Assembly (NCBI RefSeq): GCF_001548375.1
Contig: NZ_AP017295.1
Span: 6,152,001-6,216,000, forward strand
From: Nostoc sp. NIES-3756
GTDB lineage: Bacteria > Cyanobacteriota > Cyanobacteriia > Cyanobacteriales > Nostocaceae
Length of the DNA stretch: 64,000 nucleotides
Reading direction: 5' to 3'
Shown here: one piece after another, positions 55,254-62,888 of the stretch
Layout of the letters: every line of letters starts with the position of its first letter
Position numbering within the stretch: position 1 is the stretch's first letter
Notes under the pieces: model-generated
The model's input: the letters and a program-made list of their open reading frames with translations, nothing else
Database searches by the model: none
What the model was told of the DNA's origin: nothing
Made by a program: the position numbers and the translations under genes

Positions 55254-57737
55254 TCAAGCAATGCAAATTCCATAATCAAAAGACTCGGTAAATTGCTTAA
55301 AGGATAAATCGATGAATCCATCATTAGTACCGCTTAAAGTCTTACCATCAACCCCCCAGGGATTTCGCACTACAACCCGTTGCTCACCGCTACTGTTGAC
55401 GTAAACATTTGTGATTGAATAAGCGTGACCACCTACAATATATTGGTTAGTTGTACTTGCTCTTGCTGCCGTCACAGCTTGACCATTTGTTAAAGCCGTT
55501 TCTAGGGTTGAAAAAGTGATTTTGCTGTTAGTATAGTTCGTGTTTTCTCGTCCTGTAACATATCTAAGAGGATTAACAAGATTGCTTCCATTACCTATTG
55601 CATCATAACCAGTCACACCTGTTTTCCATTCAAACCATTGAGCGTAAGCTTTTTCTACTAAAGCCACCCAAAGAACATTATTATTTCTTTTAGCCGCTAC
55701 GCCTGTAGCAATACGACGGTCAACAGTTACATATTGTGCTTCACCAGGATCAAAAGTTGTCCTAGAGTAAAAGCGTACAGTATAGGTGTTGTCACCATTG
55801 TCTGTAATCATGTTATTGATGATGGAACTAGAAGTATTACCAGAATCATTAAACTGGCGACCAAAAGTTGCACCCAAAGCCGCTAAAAAGGCACAGTCAC
55901 CTAGTTGACCTTGATCAATATCGCCAATTCGCGCTTCGTTAGCAGTGCCAAAAAGAGTACCTGATACTACAGTGTAAGTAAGAGTCTTACTATTAAATAC
56001 AGGTGTAGGTGCTACTGTACCTAAAAACCAACGACCAACTAAATCAGACTCAAAATTAGTCGCACTCATACCCGTAGATGCACCATTAGCAACCTGTTTC
56101 GAGAGCCATTTCACAGGGTCTTGCATAGTAAACGGTGTACTCGTACTAAGCAATGCTTTGAGGTCTGTTACTTCATTAGCATCAATTGCAGAGTTATCTT
56201 GGACATTTCTGAAGATATCCAGCATATCCTGACGGCTTAAGCTACCGTCAGATGCGAGTTTGCGCGTCAGTGTAACAAGTTGCGAATCAAGAAGATTTTG
56301 GCTGAACCAATCTTGAATATTAGTAACGGAATTAGTATCTGTTGTTGTTGCTGTTGTTAGTGTGAATGTCTGCTTGACTGTATTACTAGCAGCGCCAGTC
56401 TTGTCATAAGCTATGCCTTGGAGAGTGTAAGTACCAGCGCCTAAATTTAAGCTACCCAGAGATAAACTGTAGTTGAAACTTGCTCTATTTGCATTACTAG
56501 AATCGGCTGTAAAGCTAGTAGTATCAGCTACATTCAACCACGTTCCGTCTGCTTTTTGAATACGGAAATCTACTTTGGAAAGGTCGCTAACACCGTTGCT
56601 ATCTGATACCCAAGCGCTATTGATGCTGAGGGTATCTGTTGTGTTAATGCTAGAGTCATTAAGCTTAAAGTCTAGTGAAGTTGGGGCAAAATTCTCATAT
56701 AGTTTGAGATTGTAGTTAGTATTGCCGCTTTGTGAATAGACTCTAACGAAATAATTGCCTGCATCTAAAGTTGTACGAATCGATTCACTGCTACTTCCAG
56801 TCTTGTAGGAACCACTAATAACCTCACCGCCATCAAACAAACCGTTGCTGTTAGCATCCCTAATGATTTGTACATCTGCATTAGCGCTCAAGCCGTCAAC
56901 AGCAAGGTTCAAGTTCCCACGAGCATTCAGACTAAAACTGTAAAAGTCATTGATATTGCTTGAATCTACTTTATCTGCGAAGGTCTGAGTACTACCAGAC
57001 AGAGCTACTTTTTTATCTGTAGTTAATGCCAGTCCAGGATTCTCAATATTCAAACCTAAGCGTACTGTATTACTAGCAGCACCAGTCTTGTCGTAAGCTA
57101 TGCCTTGAATAGTATAAGTACCAGCCGCTAAATTCACGCTATTTAAAGACAAACTGTAGCTGAAACTTGCTTTATTGGCGTTATTAGGATCGGCAGTAAA
57201 CGTATTAGCATCAGCTATATCTATCCAACTTCCGTTAGCTCTTTGAATACGGAAATCGACTTTGGAAAGGTCTTTAGCACCGTTAATGTCTGATACCCAA
57301 GCGCTATTGATAGTGAGTGTATCAGTTGCTTTAAGACTCGTGCTATTCAGCTTAAACTCTAGAGAGGTTGGAGCAAAATTTTCAAATATTTTAAGATTGT
57401 AGTTAGTATTGCCAGTGTTAGAATAAACTCTGATGAAATAGTTTCCGGTATCCAGAGTTGGGCGAACTGATTCACTGCTGCTTCCAGTCTTGTAAGAGCT
57501 ATTGAGAACTTCGCCACTATCAACTAAACCATTGCTGTTAGTATCTCTAATTAACTGTACATCTGCATTAGCACTTAAACCATCAACAGCAATATTCAGG
57601 CTACTCCGAGCGGATAAACTGAAACTATAAAAATCATTAGGGTCAGTCGAATCTACTCTGTCTGTGAAGGTCTGAAGACTAGAAGATAAAGTGAGTTTTC
57701 TAGCAGTAGTTAATGTGTTACCCGCATTATCAGTCAT
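55254..57737 (-). CDS. Calpain-like cysteine protease with duplicated PPC/Ig-like modules
   Basis: An 827-residue protein. N-terminal part carries two tandem copies of a module: a pre-peptidase C-like segment (DRVDSTDPNDFYSFSLSARS; again KVDSSNINDFYSFSLNARGN) followed by an Ig-like segment (APTSLEFKLN; APTSLDFKLN). A linker at about 465-590 precedes a calpain C2 catalytic domain. The triad is C615 (GQLGDCAFLAALG), H771 (VGGHAYSITNVY) and N792 (VVRNPWG). No signal peptide is seen, although the family is often exported by other routes. It may be calcium-dependent by analogy with calpains, but no Ca site can be proven here. Confidence 0.85.
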   Translation of the reverse strand: MTDNAGNTLTTARKLTLSSSLQTFTDRVDSTDPNDFYSFSLSARSSLNIAVDGLSANADVQLIRDTNSNGLVDSGEVLNSSYKTGSSSESVRPTLDTGNYFIRVYSNTGNTNYNLKIFENFAPTSLEFKLNSTSLKATDTLTINSAWVSDINGAKDLSKVDFRIQRANGSWIDIADANTFTADPNNANKASFSYSLSLNSVNLAAGTYTIQGIAYDKTGAASNTVRLGLNIENPGLALTTDKKVALSGSTQTFADKVDSSNINDFYSFSLNARGNLNLAVDGLSANADVQIIRDANSNGLFDGGEVISGSYKTGSSSESIRTTLDAGNYFVRVYSQSGNTNYNLKLYENFAPTSLDFKLNDSSINTTDTLSINSAWVSDSNGVSDLSKVDFRIQKADGTWLNVADTTSFTADSSNANRASFNYSLSLGSLNLGAGTYTLQGIAYDKTGAASNTVKQTFTLTTATTTDTNSVTNIQDWFSQNLLDSQLVTLTRKLASDGSLSRQDMLDIFRNVQDNSAIDANEVTDLKALLSTSTPFTMQDPVKWLSKQVANGASTGMSATNFESDLVGRWFLGTVAPTPVFNSKTLTYTVVSGTLFGTANEARIGDIDQGQLGDCAFLAALGATFGRQFNDSGNTSSSIINNMITDNGDNTYTVRFYSRTTFDPGEAQYVTVDRRIATGVAAKRNNNVLWVALVEKAYAQWFEWKTGVTGYDAIGNGSNLVNPLRYVTGRENTNYTNSKITFSTLETALTNGQAVTAARASTTNQYIVGGHAYSITNVYVNSSGEQRVVVRNPWGVDGKTLSGTNDGFIDLSFKQFTESFDYGICIA

Positions 57738-58459
57738 AGTTATGCCTGGTTATAGTTTTTGAAAAAAAGGATGTCAGCATGAGTTGGCGTAGGGACGCAA
57801 AGCATTGCATCCTTACACTTCATCCAGTTGAGATGTTGTAAAGAATTTTTGATTTGGTTGTTATTTGTTAGTCAAGATAATTTGGTAACGCACACCCTTA
57901 TAAATTTTTAAAAGTTCAATGCCAACTTTAAGTAAAATGCAATCTGTTTAATGTTGCTTTTAAATCTTCATATTTAGCCAGGGTGCATTTACCCAACATA
58001 AAATTAGAGTATAAATACTGAATTTAAGAATAAATATGTAATAAGGTTACAAGAAATATTTTTAAATAAAGAATAGTTAAGTATATAACCAAGTAATTTT
58101 TGATACTTATTGATCCAACCGTTGTTAACATTGGAGAACCTCACGCATGTTATGGATGCAAGCATGAATAAGCAGCAAAAAAGACTTGAATAAGCTACTC
58201 AAGTCTTTTTTACTGATATTCAGCAGAAATCTTAAAAATATTTAAGGCATATAATAATATCAATCCTGGAAAATATATTTTTTAAGGTCTATTTGATTAA
58301 TATTTATCCAAAAAATTTCATAAACCTATGTTTTTGATGGCTTTGATAACTCTAGAGCTTACGCACATGGGAAGCCCAGGTATAGAGATTTCACTCCCCT
58401 CCCCTGCTTACTAATACAGGGGTTGAGGATGAGGTTACGACAGATTTGTCCGATTCGTA
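57738..58459. other. Spacer with orphan terminator; possible small RNA
   Basis: 720 bp without a recognisable gene. At 58177-58211 is a terminator-type hairpin not attached to any called gene. AT-rich upstream sequence with GTTGTTAACATTGG near 58120 could hold a promoter. A tiny frame (MDASMNKQQKRLE, about 58152-58193) overlaps the stem. An unannotated sRNA is possible. Confidence 0.5.
58177..58211. terminator. Orphan bidirectional terminator
   Basis: AAAAAAGACTTGA (58177-58189) pairs with TCAAGTCTTTTTT (58199-58211) around a 9-base loop ATAAGCTAC. The A-run and T-run are equally long, so it can work either way. The nearest gene ends are over 240 bp away. Confidence 0.8.
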
Positions 58460-59122
58460 TTAAACCGATTGTAGAGATTGTTTAGCTTCAAGAGCGATCG
58501 CTTCTACTTCATCATTAACTAGAGTCTTCAAAATGGACTTAGCCTCCGCACCACCCAAACGAGCTAAGGCTTGTGCAACTCGATAACGAATTTGCCAATC
58601 GGAACTGGTAGCATAGGGAGCTAACAAAGGAACCGCTTGTGAATCTCCCAACTCACCTAAAGAACTAATAGCAGCAGTTTGGACTAATTCCACATCTGAA
58701 GATAGTGCTTCTTTGAGTAGTTCAAACGATCGCGGATCTCCTAATTCTCCGAGGGCAGCAATAATACTGAATTGCACCAGCCATTCTGGGGTGTTGTGAT
58801 AAAGCTGCTGTAAATCATCAAAAGCAGTTTGTAATTTCAACGCACCTAAACAGTCGGCTGCGGCGGCTTGCACATCAGCTTCTGGATCTTTTAATAAACC
58901 GCGCAGTATATCCAACGATAAATCTAAATCCTGAGCGCCTAATGTATCAAACTGACTTACTGCCGAATACCTCACACGGGAATTACTGTCAGTAACAGCC
59001 ACTTGCACCAACTCAAAAGCGATCGCCGGTTCTAAATTACGGATTTGATTTACCGCACGTAAGCGCTCACCTAAATCTTCAGAACTAAGTGACTCTCTCA
59101 CCGACTCAGGGTTAATACTCAT
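58460..59122 (-). CDS. nblB: HEAT-repeat protein NblB-like
   Basis: The 220-residue all-helical protein consists of HEAT-like repeats (ELVQVAVTDSNSRVRYSAVS, LKDPEADVQAAAADCLGALK, ALSSDVELVQTAAISSLGEL, SSDWQIRYRVAQALARLGG). It is similar to phycobilin lyase-like subunits and to NblB, which takes part in phycobilisome breakdown on nutrient starvation. Gene order beside the sigma factor and carB agrees with nblB of Anabaena PCC 7120 as I recall it. The start codon ATG at 59122 has MSINPESVRESLS. Function inferred from family and position. Confidence 0.75.
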   Translation of the reverse strand: MSINPESVRESLSSEDLGERLRAVNQIRNLEPAIAFELVQVAVTDSNSRVRYSAVSQFDTLGAQDLDLSLDILRGLLKDPEADVQAAAADCLGALKLQTAFDDLQQLYHNTPEWLVQFSIIAALGELGDPRSFELLKEALSSDVELVQTAAISSLGELGDSQAVPLLAPYATSSDWQIRYRVAQALARLGGAEAKSILKTLVNDEVEAIALEAKQSLQSV

Positions 59123-59142
59123 TTAGCTATCCTAATTTATGA

Positions 59143-59203
59143 ACTATTGACTATGACTGTTAACAGTTAACTGTTGACTGTTGACTGTTGACTGTTGACT
59201 AAC
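59143..59203. repeat. Heptamer array between nblB and the CBS gene
   Basis: TTGACTG/TTAACTG copies run through 59143-59201 and join the stop codon of the CBS gene, whose TAG is read from the array's end (AGTTAGTC on the minus strand). Confidence 0.85.
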
Positions 59204-59657
59204 TTGCCGCCATTGCGCGAATAATATCGCCACGGGTGAGGATGCCAATGACTTGGCCTGCATCGTCTAATACTGGTAGGCGGTGAATTTTGCGATCGTG
59301 CATTAATTGGGCTGCTTGCTTAACAGATTCTTCAGGTGTAATAGTAACAGGGTTTTTACTCATCACTTCGCCCACAGTTTGTCCCAACGCCTTATGCAAA
59401 TCGCGGTCATAAGCAGTAGGATTTTGTAAATAGATGACACTATCTAAAAACATGATGTATGCAGGAGGAGTTACACCAGTTTCTTGCCACATCAAATCAG
59501 TCTCTGAGATAATGCCCAACAATTTACCGTCATTATCTACAACAGGTAAACCACTAATGCGTCGCTCTGCCAGAATCTTGATAGCTTCTTGTAGCGGCGT
59601 TTCTGGCTTGACAACAACAGGGTTGTGACTCATCACATCGGCAACAATTTTAGGCAT
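59199..59657 (-). CDS. Tandem CBS-domain protein
   Basis: The 152-residue cytosolic protein has two CBS motifs: VADVMSHNPVVVKPETPLQE...RRISGLPVVDNDGKLLGIIS and VGEVMSKNPVTITPEESVKQ...DRKIHRLPVLDDAGQVIGIL. CBS pairs bind AMP, ATP or other nucleotides and regulate partner proteins. No partner domain or neighbour reveals the target. Confidence 0.88.
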   Translation of the reverse strand: MPKIVADVMSHNPVVVKPETPLQEAIKILAERRISGLPVVDNDGKLLGIISETDLMWQETGVTPPAYIMFLDSVIYLQNPTAYDRDLHKALGQTVGEVMSKNPVTITPEESVKQAAQLMHDRKIHRLPVLDDAGQVIGILTRGDIIRAMAAS

Positions 59658-59748
59658 TGGTTCACTGACACTCTTTTTCCAAAGTCTCTGCGCTTATTGT
59701 AGAAAATTCAGGGACTCTACTGATGATGGTTAATAGATTGTTACGGTA

Positions 59749-59829
59749 TTGGTCATTGGTCATTAGTCATTGGTCATTGGTCATTGGTCATTGGTCATTG
59801 GTCATTAGTCCATAGTCAACAGTCCACAG
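59749..59829. repeat. Long TGGTCAT heptamer array
   Basis: About ten copies of TGGTCAT/TAGTCAT at 59749-59810 are followed by AGTCCAT/AGTCAAC variants. It fills the gap between the CBS and mutT genes. Confidence 0.9.
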
Positions 59830-59871
59830 TTATTAACTACTCCCTCATCTTCCCCCACTCCCTCATCTCCT

Positions 59872-60294
59872 TCATCTCCCCTCACTCCCTACACCCCTCA
59901 GCGCAGCAATAATCTCGCTATTGGCTTCAGGAAATGTAAACTGGTCTAGCTCATCTAAAGTTACCCAACGAACTTCGTCACATTCCAGAGGTTGGGGAAT
60001 GCCTTTAAGTAAGCGGCAGTGATGTACAGTTAAAGTCACGCGCAAGTGAGTATAAGTGTGATCAATAGTGATGAGACGTTGCCCTACTTCAATTAATATC
60101 CCCAATTCTTCTTGAATTTCTCGTTGAATACACTCCTCTACACTTTCTCCCGGTTCGATTTTCCCGCCTGGGAACTCCCATAAGCCGCCCATCACTCCCC
60201 CTGGACGACGACGGTCTATTAATATTTGCTGCTGGTCGTTCCAAATTACAGCAACGCCGATAATTTTATGGGGTGGAGTAGCGATCGCATTCAT
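59872..60294 (-). CDS. mutT: Nudix hydrolase, 8-oxo-dGTP diphosphatase (MutT)
   Basis: The 140-residue Nudix enzyme removes oxidised dGTP from the pool. The Nudix box is complete: GGKIEPGESVEECIQREIQE followed by ELGI (about residues 44-66). The early IIGVAVIWNDQQQILIDRR and FPGGKIE segments are typical of MutT. No domain other than Nudix is present. The last codons and stop (TGA) are read from GGGAGATGA, the end of a G-rich array. Confidence 0.87.
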   Translation of the reverse strand: MNAIATPPHKIIGVAVIWNDQQQILIDRRRPGGVMGGLWEFPGGKIEPGESVEECIQREIQEELGILIEVGQRLITIDHTYTHLRVTLTVHHCRLLKGIPQPLECDEVRWVTLDELDQFTFPEANSEIIAALRGVGSEGR

Positions 60295-60325
60295 ATTGTT
60301 CTGCTATAAACTAATGACCAATAAC

Positions 60326-60365
60326 AAAACTCGGCAGATTCACTATATATCTACCGAGTTTTTAT
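60326..60365. terminator. Terminator between the DUF760 gene and mutT
   Basis: AAAACTCGG (60326-60334) pairs with CCGAGTTTT (60354-60362) with an extra GAT/ATC inner pair. A T-run and A-run flank it, so it can end minus-strand transcripts from the DUF760 gene. Confidence 0.75.
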
Positions 60366-60406
60366 TTATTAAAAATATAACTTAATACGGTTTACATATG
60401 TTGTTC

Positions 60407-60456
60407 GTAGTAAGGACTTTAGTCCTCACAGACTTCAGCACTAAAGTGCTTACTAC
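60407..60456. repeat. Two-hairpin palindromic repeat
   Basis: Outer arms GTAGTAA...TTACTAC enclose two smaller hairpins, GGACTTTAGTCC and AGCACTAAAGTGCT. The element ends four bases from the DUF760 stop. This arrangement resembles known interspersed palindromes in Nostoc genomes. Confidence 0.7.
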
Positions 60457-60459
60457 AAA

Positions 60460-60804
60460 CTATTCAGCTTCGTTATGATGAGTGTCGCTTCCTTGTAAAA
60501 CTGTGTCAAAGCTCATTCTTTGTTCAGCGTTACGCAAGAAGTAACCACTAATCATAGCTGAAGCCAGCAAGCGTCCTAAATTCTCACGGCTGGTGGTGAT
60601 GGTGACACCAAAATGTTCTGGAGGTAAATTACCCAATAAACCGATAATATTGCGTTCCATTACCTGAAAAACTTCTGGTGATGTCGGTTTAGAAAGTTGG
60701 GTAACTGTCTCTGGACTTAATGATTTAACATATTGCCACAACAAATTCCCTGTTTCTGAATCGCTATCAAAAAATTCTGAAACTCTGTTAGATTGGTTAC
60801 TCAC
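60460..60804 (-). CDS. DUF760 family protein
   Basis: A product of 114 residues from GTG at 60804 (MSNQSNRVSEFFDSDSETG), with a strong AGGAGG ribosome site five bases upstream; a longer frame to 60825 would place the ribosome site inside the gene. DUF760 family features: LLWQYVKSLSPETVTQLSKP, EVFQVMERNIIGLLGNLPPE, REDLGRLLASAMISGYFLRN-like helix. Family members are small cyanobacterial and plastid proteins, reported to interact with stress-related proteins in plants. No clear function here. Confidence 0.85.
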   Translation of the reverse strand: MSNQSNRVSEFFDSDSETGNLLWQYVKSLSPETVTQLSKPTSPEVFQVMERNIIGLLGNLPPEHFGVTITTSRENLGRLLASAMISGYFLRNAEQRMSFDTVLQGSDTHHNEAE

Positions 60805-60983
60805 TTTTTCCTCCTGCAATAACACTGCTGAGTGTGATGATAGTGGCTTTAAATATATGACTTGAGTATTTGTCTATTATTGAACTTGTTTCACCATTTG
60901 GTGTTCCTGTCACTTAATGTAACAAACTCATTCACGTACTAAAGTGGGCGTAACCGAACCATCATCAGGGGATTTTCTCACCA

Positions 60984-61073
60984 ATTAGTCCATAGTCCAT
61001 AGTCATTAGTCTAAAACTCTGTTGACTGTGGACTGTGGACTATGGACTGTTGACTGTTGACTATTAACTAACT
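60984..61073. repeat. Opposed heptamer arrays with sigma-factor stop
   Basis: TTAGTCCATAGTCCATAGTC at 60984-61005 and GACTGTGGACTGTGGACTAT with TTGACTGTTGAC at 61023-61062 are inverse forms that can fold. The end of the array carries the stop codon of the sigma-factor gene. Confidence 0.85.
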
Positions 61074-62066
61074 AGCCAAATACTCATCCATGTTGGCTTT
61101 AGACTTGCGGAGTTTGGTGAGGGCTTCTCTTTCGATTTGTCTGACTCGCTCACGGCTGATGTTGAGTATTTCGCCGATTCTGGCTAGAGTCAGGGCTTGT
61201 CCATCGATTAAGCCAAAGCGCAGGGTGATTACTTCTTTCTGTTGCGGCGTTAATTGCTGCATCAACACTTCTAAGTCGTTAGATAGGGAAGATTGCATGA
61301 CAAATTCTTCAGGGGAAGCGCCTGGATCTTCCAGCATTTCACCTAGTTCGGTGTCGTAATTATCCCCTAAGCGTAAATCTAGGGATAAGGGGAGACGGGC
61401 TTTTTCTAAATATTCTCTGACTTGTTTGGGTGTAAGTTCTAATTCTTGGGCTAATTCTTGGGCTGTTGGCGCACGCCCCAATCTTTGGGATAGTTGACGC
61501 TGGGCTTTTTTAATTTTGTTTAGTTTTTCGGTAATATGTATGGGTAGGCGGATAGTACGGGCTTTTTCGGCGATCGCACGAGTTATCGCTTGGCGAATCC
61601 ACCAATAGGCATAGGTAGAAAATCTGTAACCCTTGGTCGGGTCAAATTTCTCTACACCCCGTTGCATCCCAATACTACCTTCTTGGATGAGATCCAACAA
61701 ATCAACGTTACGTTTAATATATTTTTTGGCAACGGAAACTACAAGCCGCAAGTTGGCTTCTACCATTTTGCGTTTAGCAATTTCGCCATCGGCGATCACT
61801 TCATTCAACTCGGCTGAGTCTATATTTGCCGCCTTTGCCCACTCGTCTAAGCTTGGTTCTCGCCCCAATTGGGTTGCCAAACCTTCACGCACTTCCTGCA
61901 AGCTTGTAGAACGCTGTACCTGCTTGCCATAACGAATTTCTTCTTCATGGCTTAAAAGCGGTACACGTCCGATCTCACGCAGGTAAGTCCGCACGAGGTC
62001 TGTGGCTGTTGGAGCGGTCTTCATGGCGCTACTCTTTGGTGATGTTGGTTCTGTTGGTAGGGTCAT
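61068..62066 (-). CDS. sigD: Group 2 RNA polymerase sigma factor (SigD-like)
   Basis: A 332-residue sigma factor from ATG 62066 ([20 protein letters not shown]); the TTG at 62093 is not needed. Region 1.2 contains [20 protein letters not shown]. Region 2 holds [20 protein letters not shown] and [17 protein letters not shown]. Region 3 has [17 protein letters not shown]. Region 4 ends with the helix-turn-helix [19 protein letters not shown]. It lacks the long region 1.1 of the primary factor, so group 2. Neighbouring carB matches the sigD locus of Anabaena PCC 7120 as I recall it. Symbol is therefore likely but not certain. Confidence 0.85.
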   Translation of the reverse strand: MTLPTEPTSPKSSAMKTAPTATDLVRTYLREIGRVPLLSHEEEIRYGKQVQRSTSLQEVREGLATQLGREPSLDEWAKAANIDSAELNEVIADGEIAKRKMVEANLRLVVSVAKKYIKRNVDLLDLIQEGSIGMQRGVEKFDPTKGYRFSTYAYWWIRQAITRAIAEKARTIRLPIHITEKLNKIKKAQRQLSQRLGRAPTAQELAQELELTPKQVREYLEKARLPLSLDLRLGDNYDTELGEMLEDPGASPEEFVMQSSLSNDLEVLMQQLTPQQKEVITLRFGLIDGQALTLARIGEILNISRERVRQIEREALTKLRKSKANMDEYLAS

Positions 62067-62888
62067 TAACTGATAGATGCTCTTTGCCTTCAAAGCCCAG
62101 TTAGTCTGGGATGTTGTTTAATGATTTAGAAATTAGACAGTCGAGATTATCGGCTGTTATAGGAGTTTAAATAGGTCTTTAATTGGTAGACCTTACAGTG
62201 ATTCCCTATTCCGCACAACTATCCTTGGTTAGATAAAAGGCGATAAGGTTAACATTTTTGGTTTAATCATTGTATTAATAATTGTAACATTTATGAGAAA
62301 AAATGATTCATTTGACATTTACAAATTTATATAAATTATTTTTAAGTATCTAAAAATACATAAAAATGTAGAAAATTTGCTATTTTACTTATCCTTGTTA
62401 TTCAGCACAGTTCCGAGATTAAGATTTATTTATGAGAAAAACTTAGCAATAAAACTTACTAACAAAAATCTCTATGCAGTTTTTAATGATGGGTAGAATG
62501 CTCTAATTGTTGCTATGAGACTTGTCTAAAGTTATGGCAAAAAGTTATTTTGCTGATTGTTTGGCTCACTACAAGCATATTTGATGAGCTTTTGGGCAGA
62601 GAATCCTATTGCCTTATATTTGTTAAAATATCTCAATAGAAACAATAATTATTTTTCTATAATAATTACTTAATTTTCTTTGTAAATACTGCTTAATGCA
62701 GATTTCATGATGAGAGAGATAGGGGAGTGGTGGAGTAGGGGGATGAGGGAGTGGGGGGAGATGAGGGAGTAGGGGGAGATAGGGAAGAATTGTTACTTAC
62801 CTTATATTTCACTCTGCGGTAAGCTGAACTTATATACTCTTCATCTCCCTCATCTCCCTCATCTCCCTCATCTCTTAGTTCCTAACCC
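62067..62888. other. Long AT-rich spacer with opposed G-rich and C-rich arrays
   Basis: 820 bp. The left part is AT-rich and probably holds the sigma-factor promoter. At 62709-62792 is a G-rich array (GGGGGAGATGAGGGAGTAGG words). At 62838-62876 there are at least four CTCATCTCC copies. The two blocks are complementary and could form a long hairpin just downstream of carB. No gene seen. Confidence 0.65.

Noticed and set aside
59749..59829. CRISPR array from TGGTCAT copies
   Set aside because: Heptamer units are too short and have no spacers; they match the STRR type.
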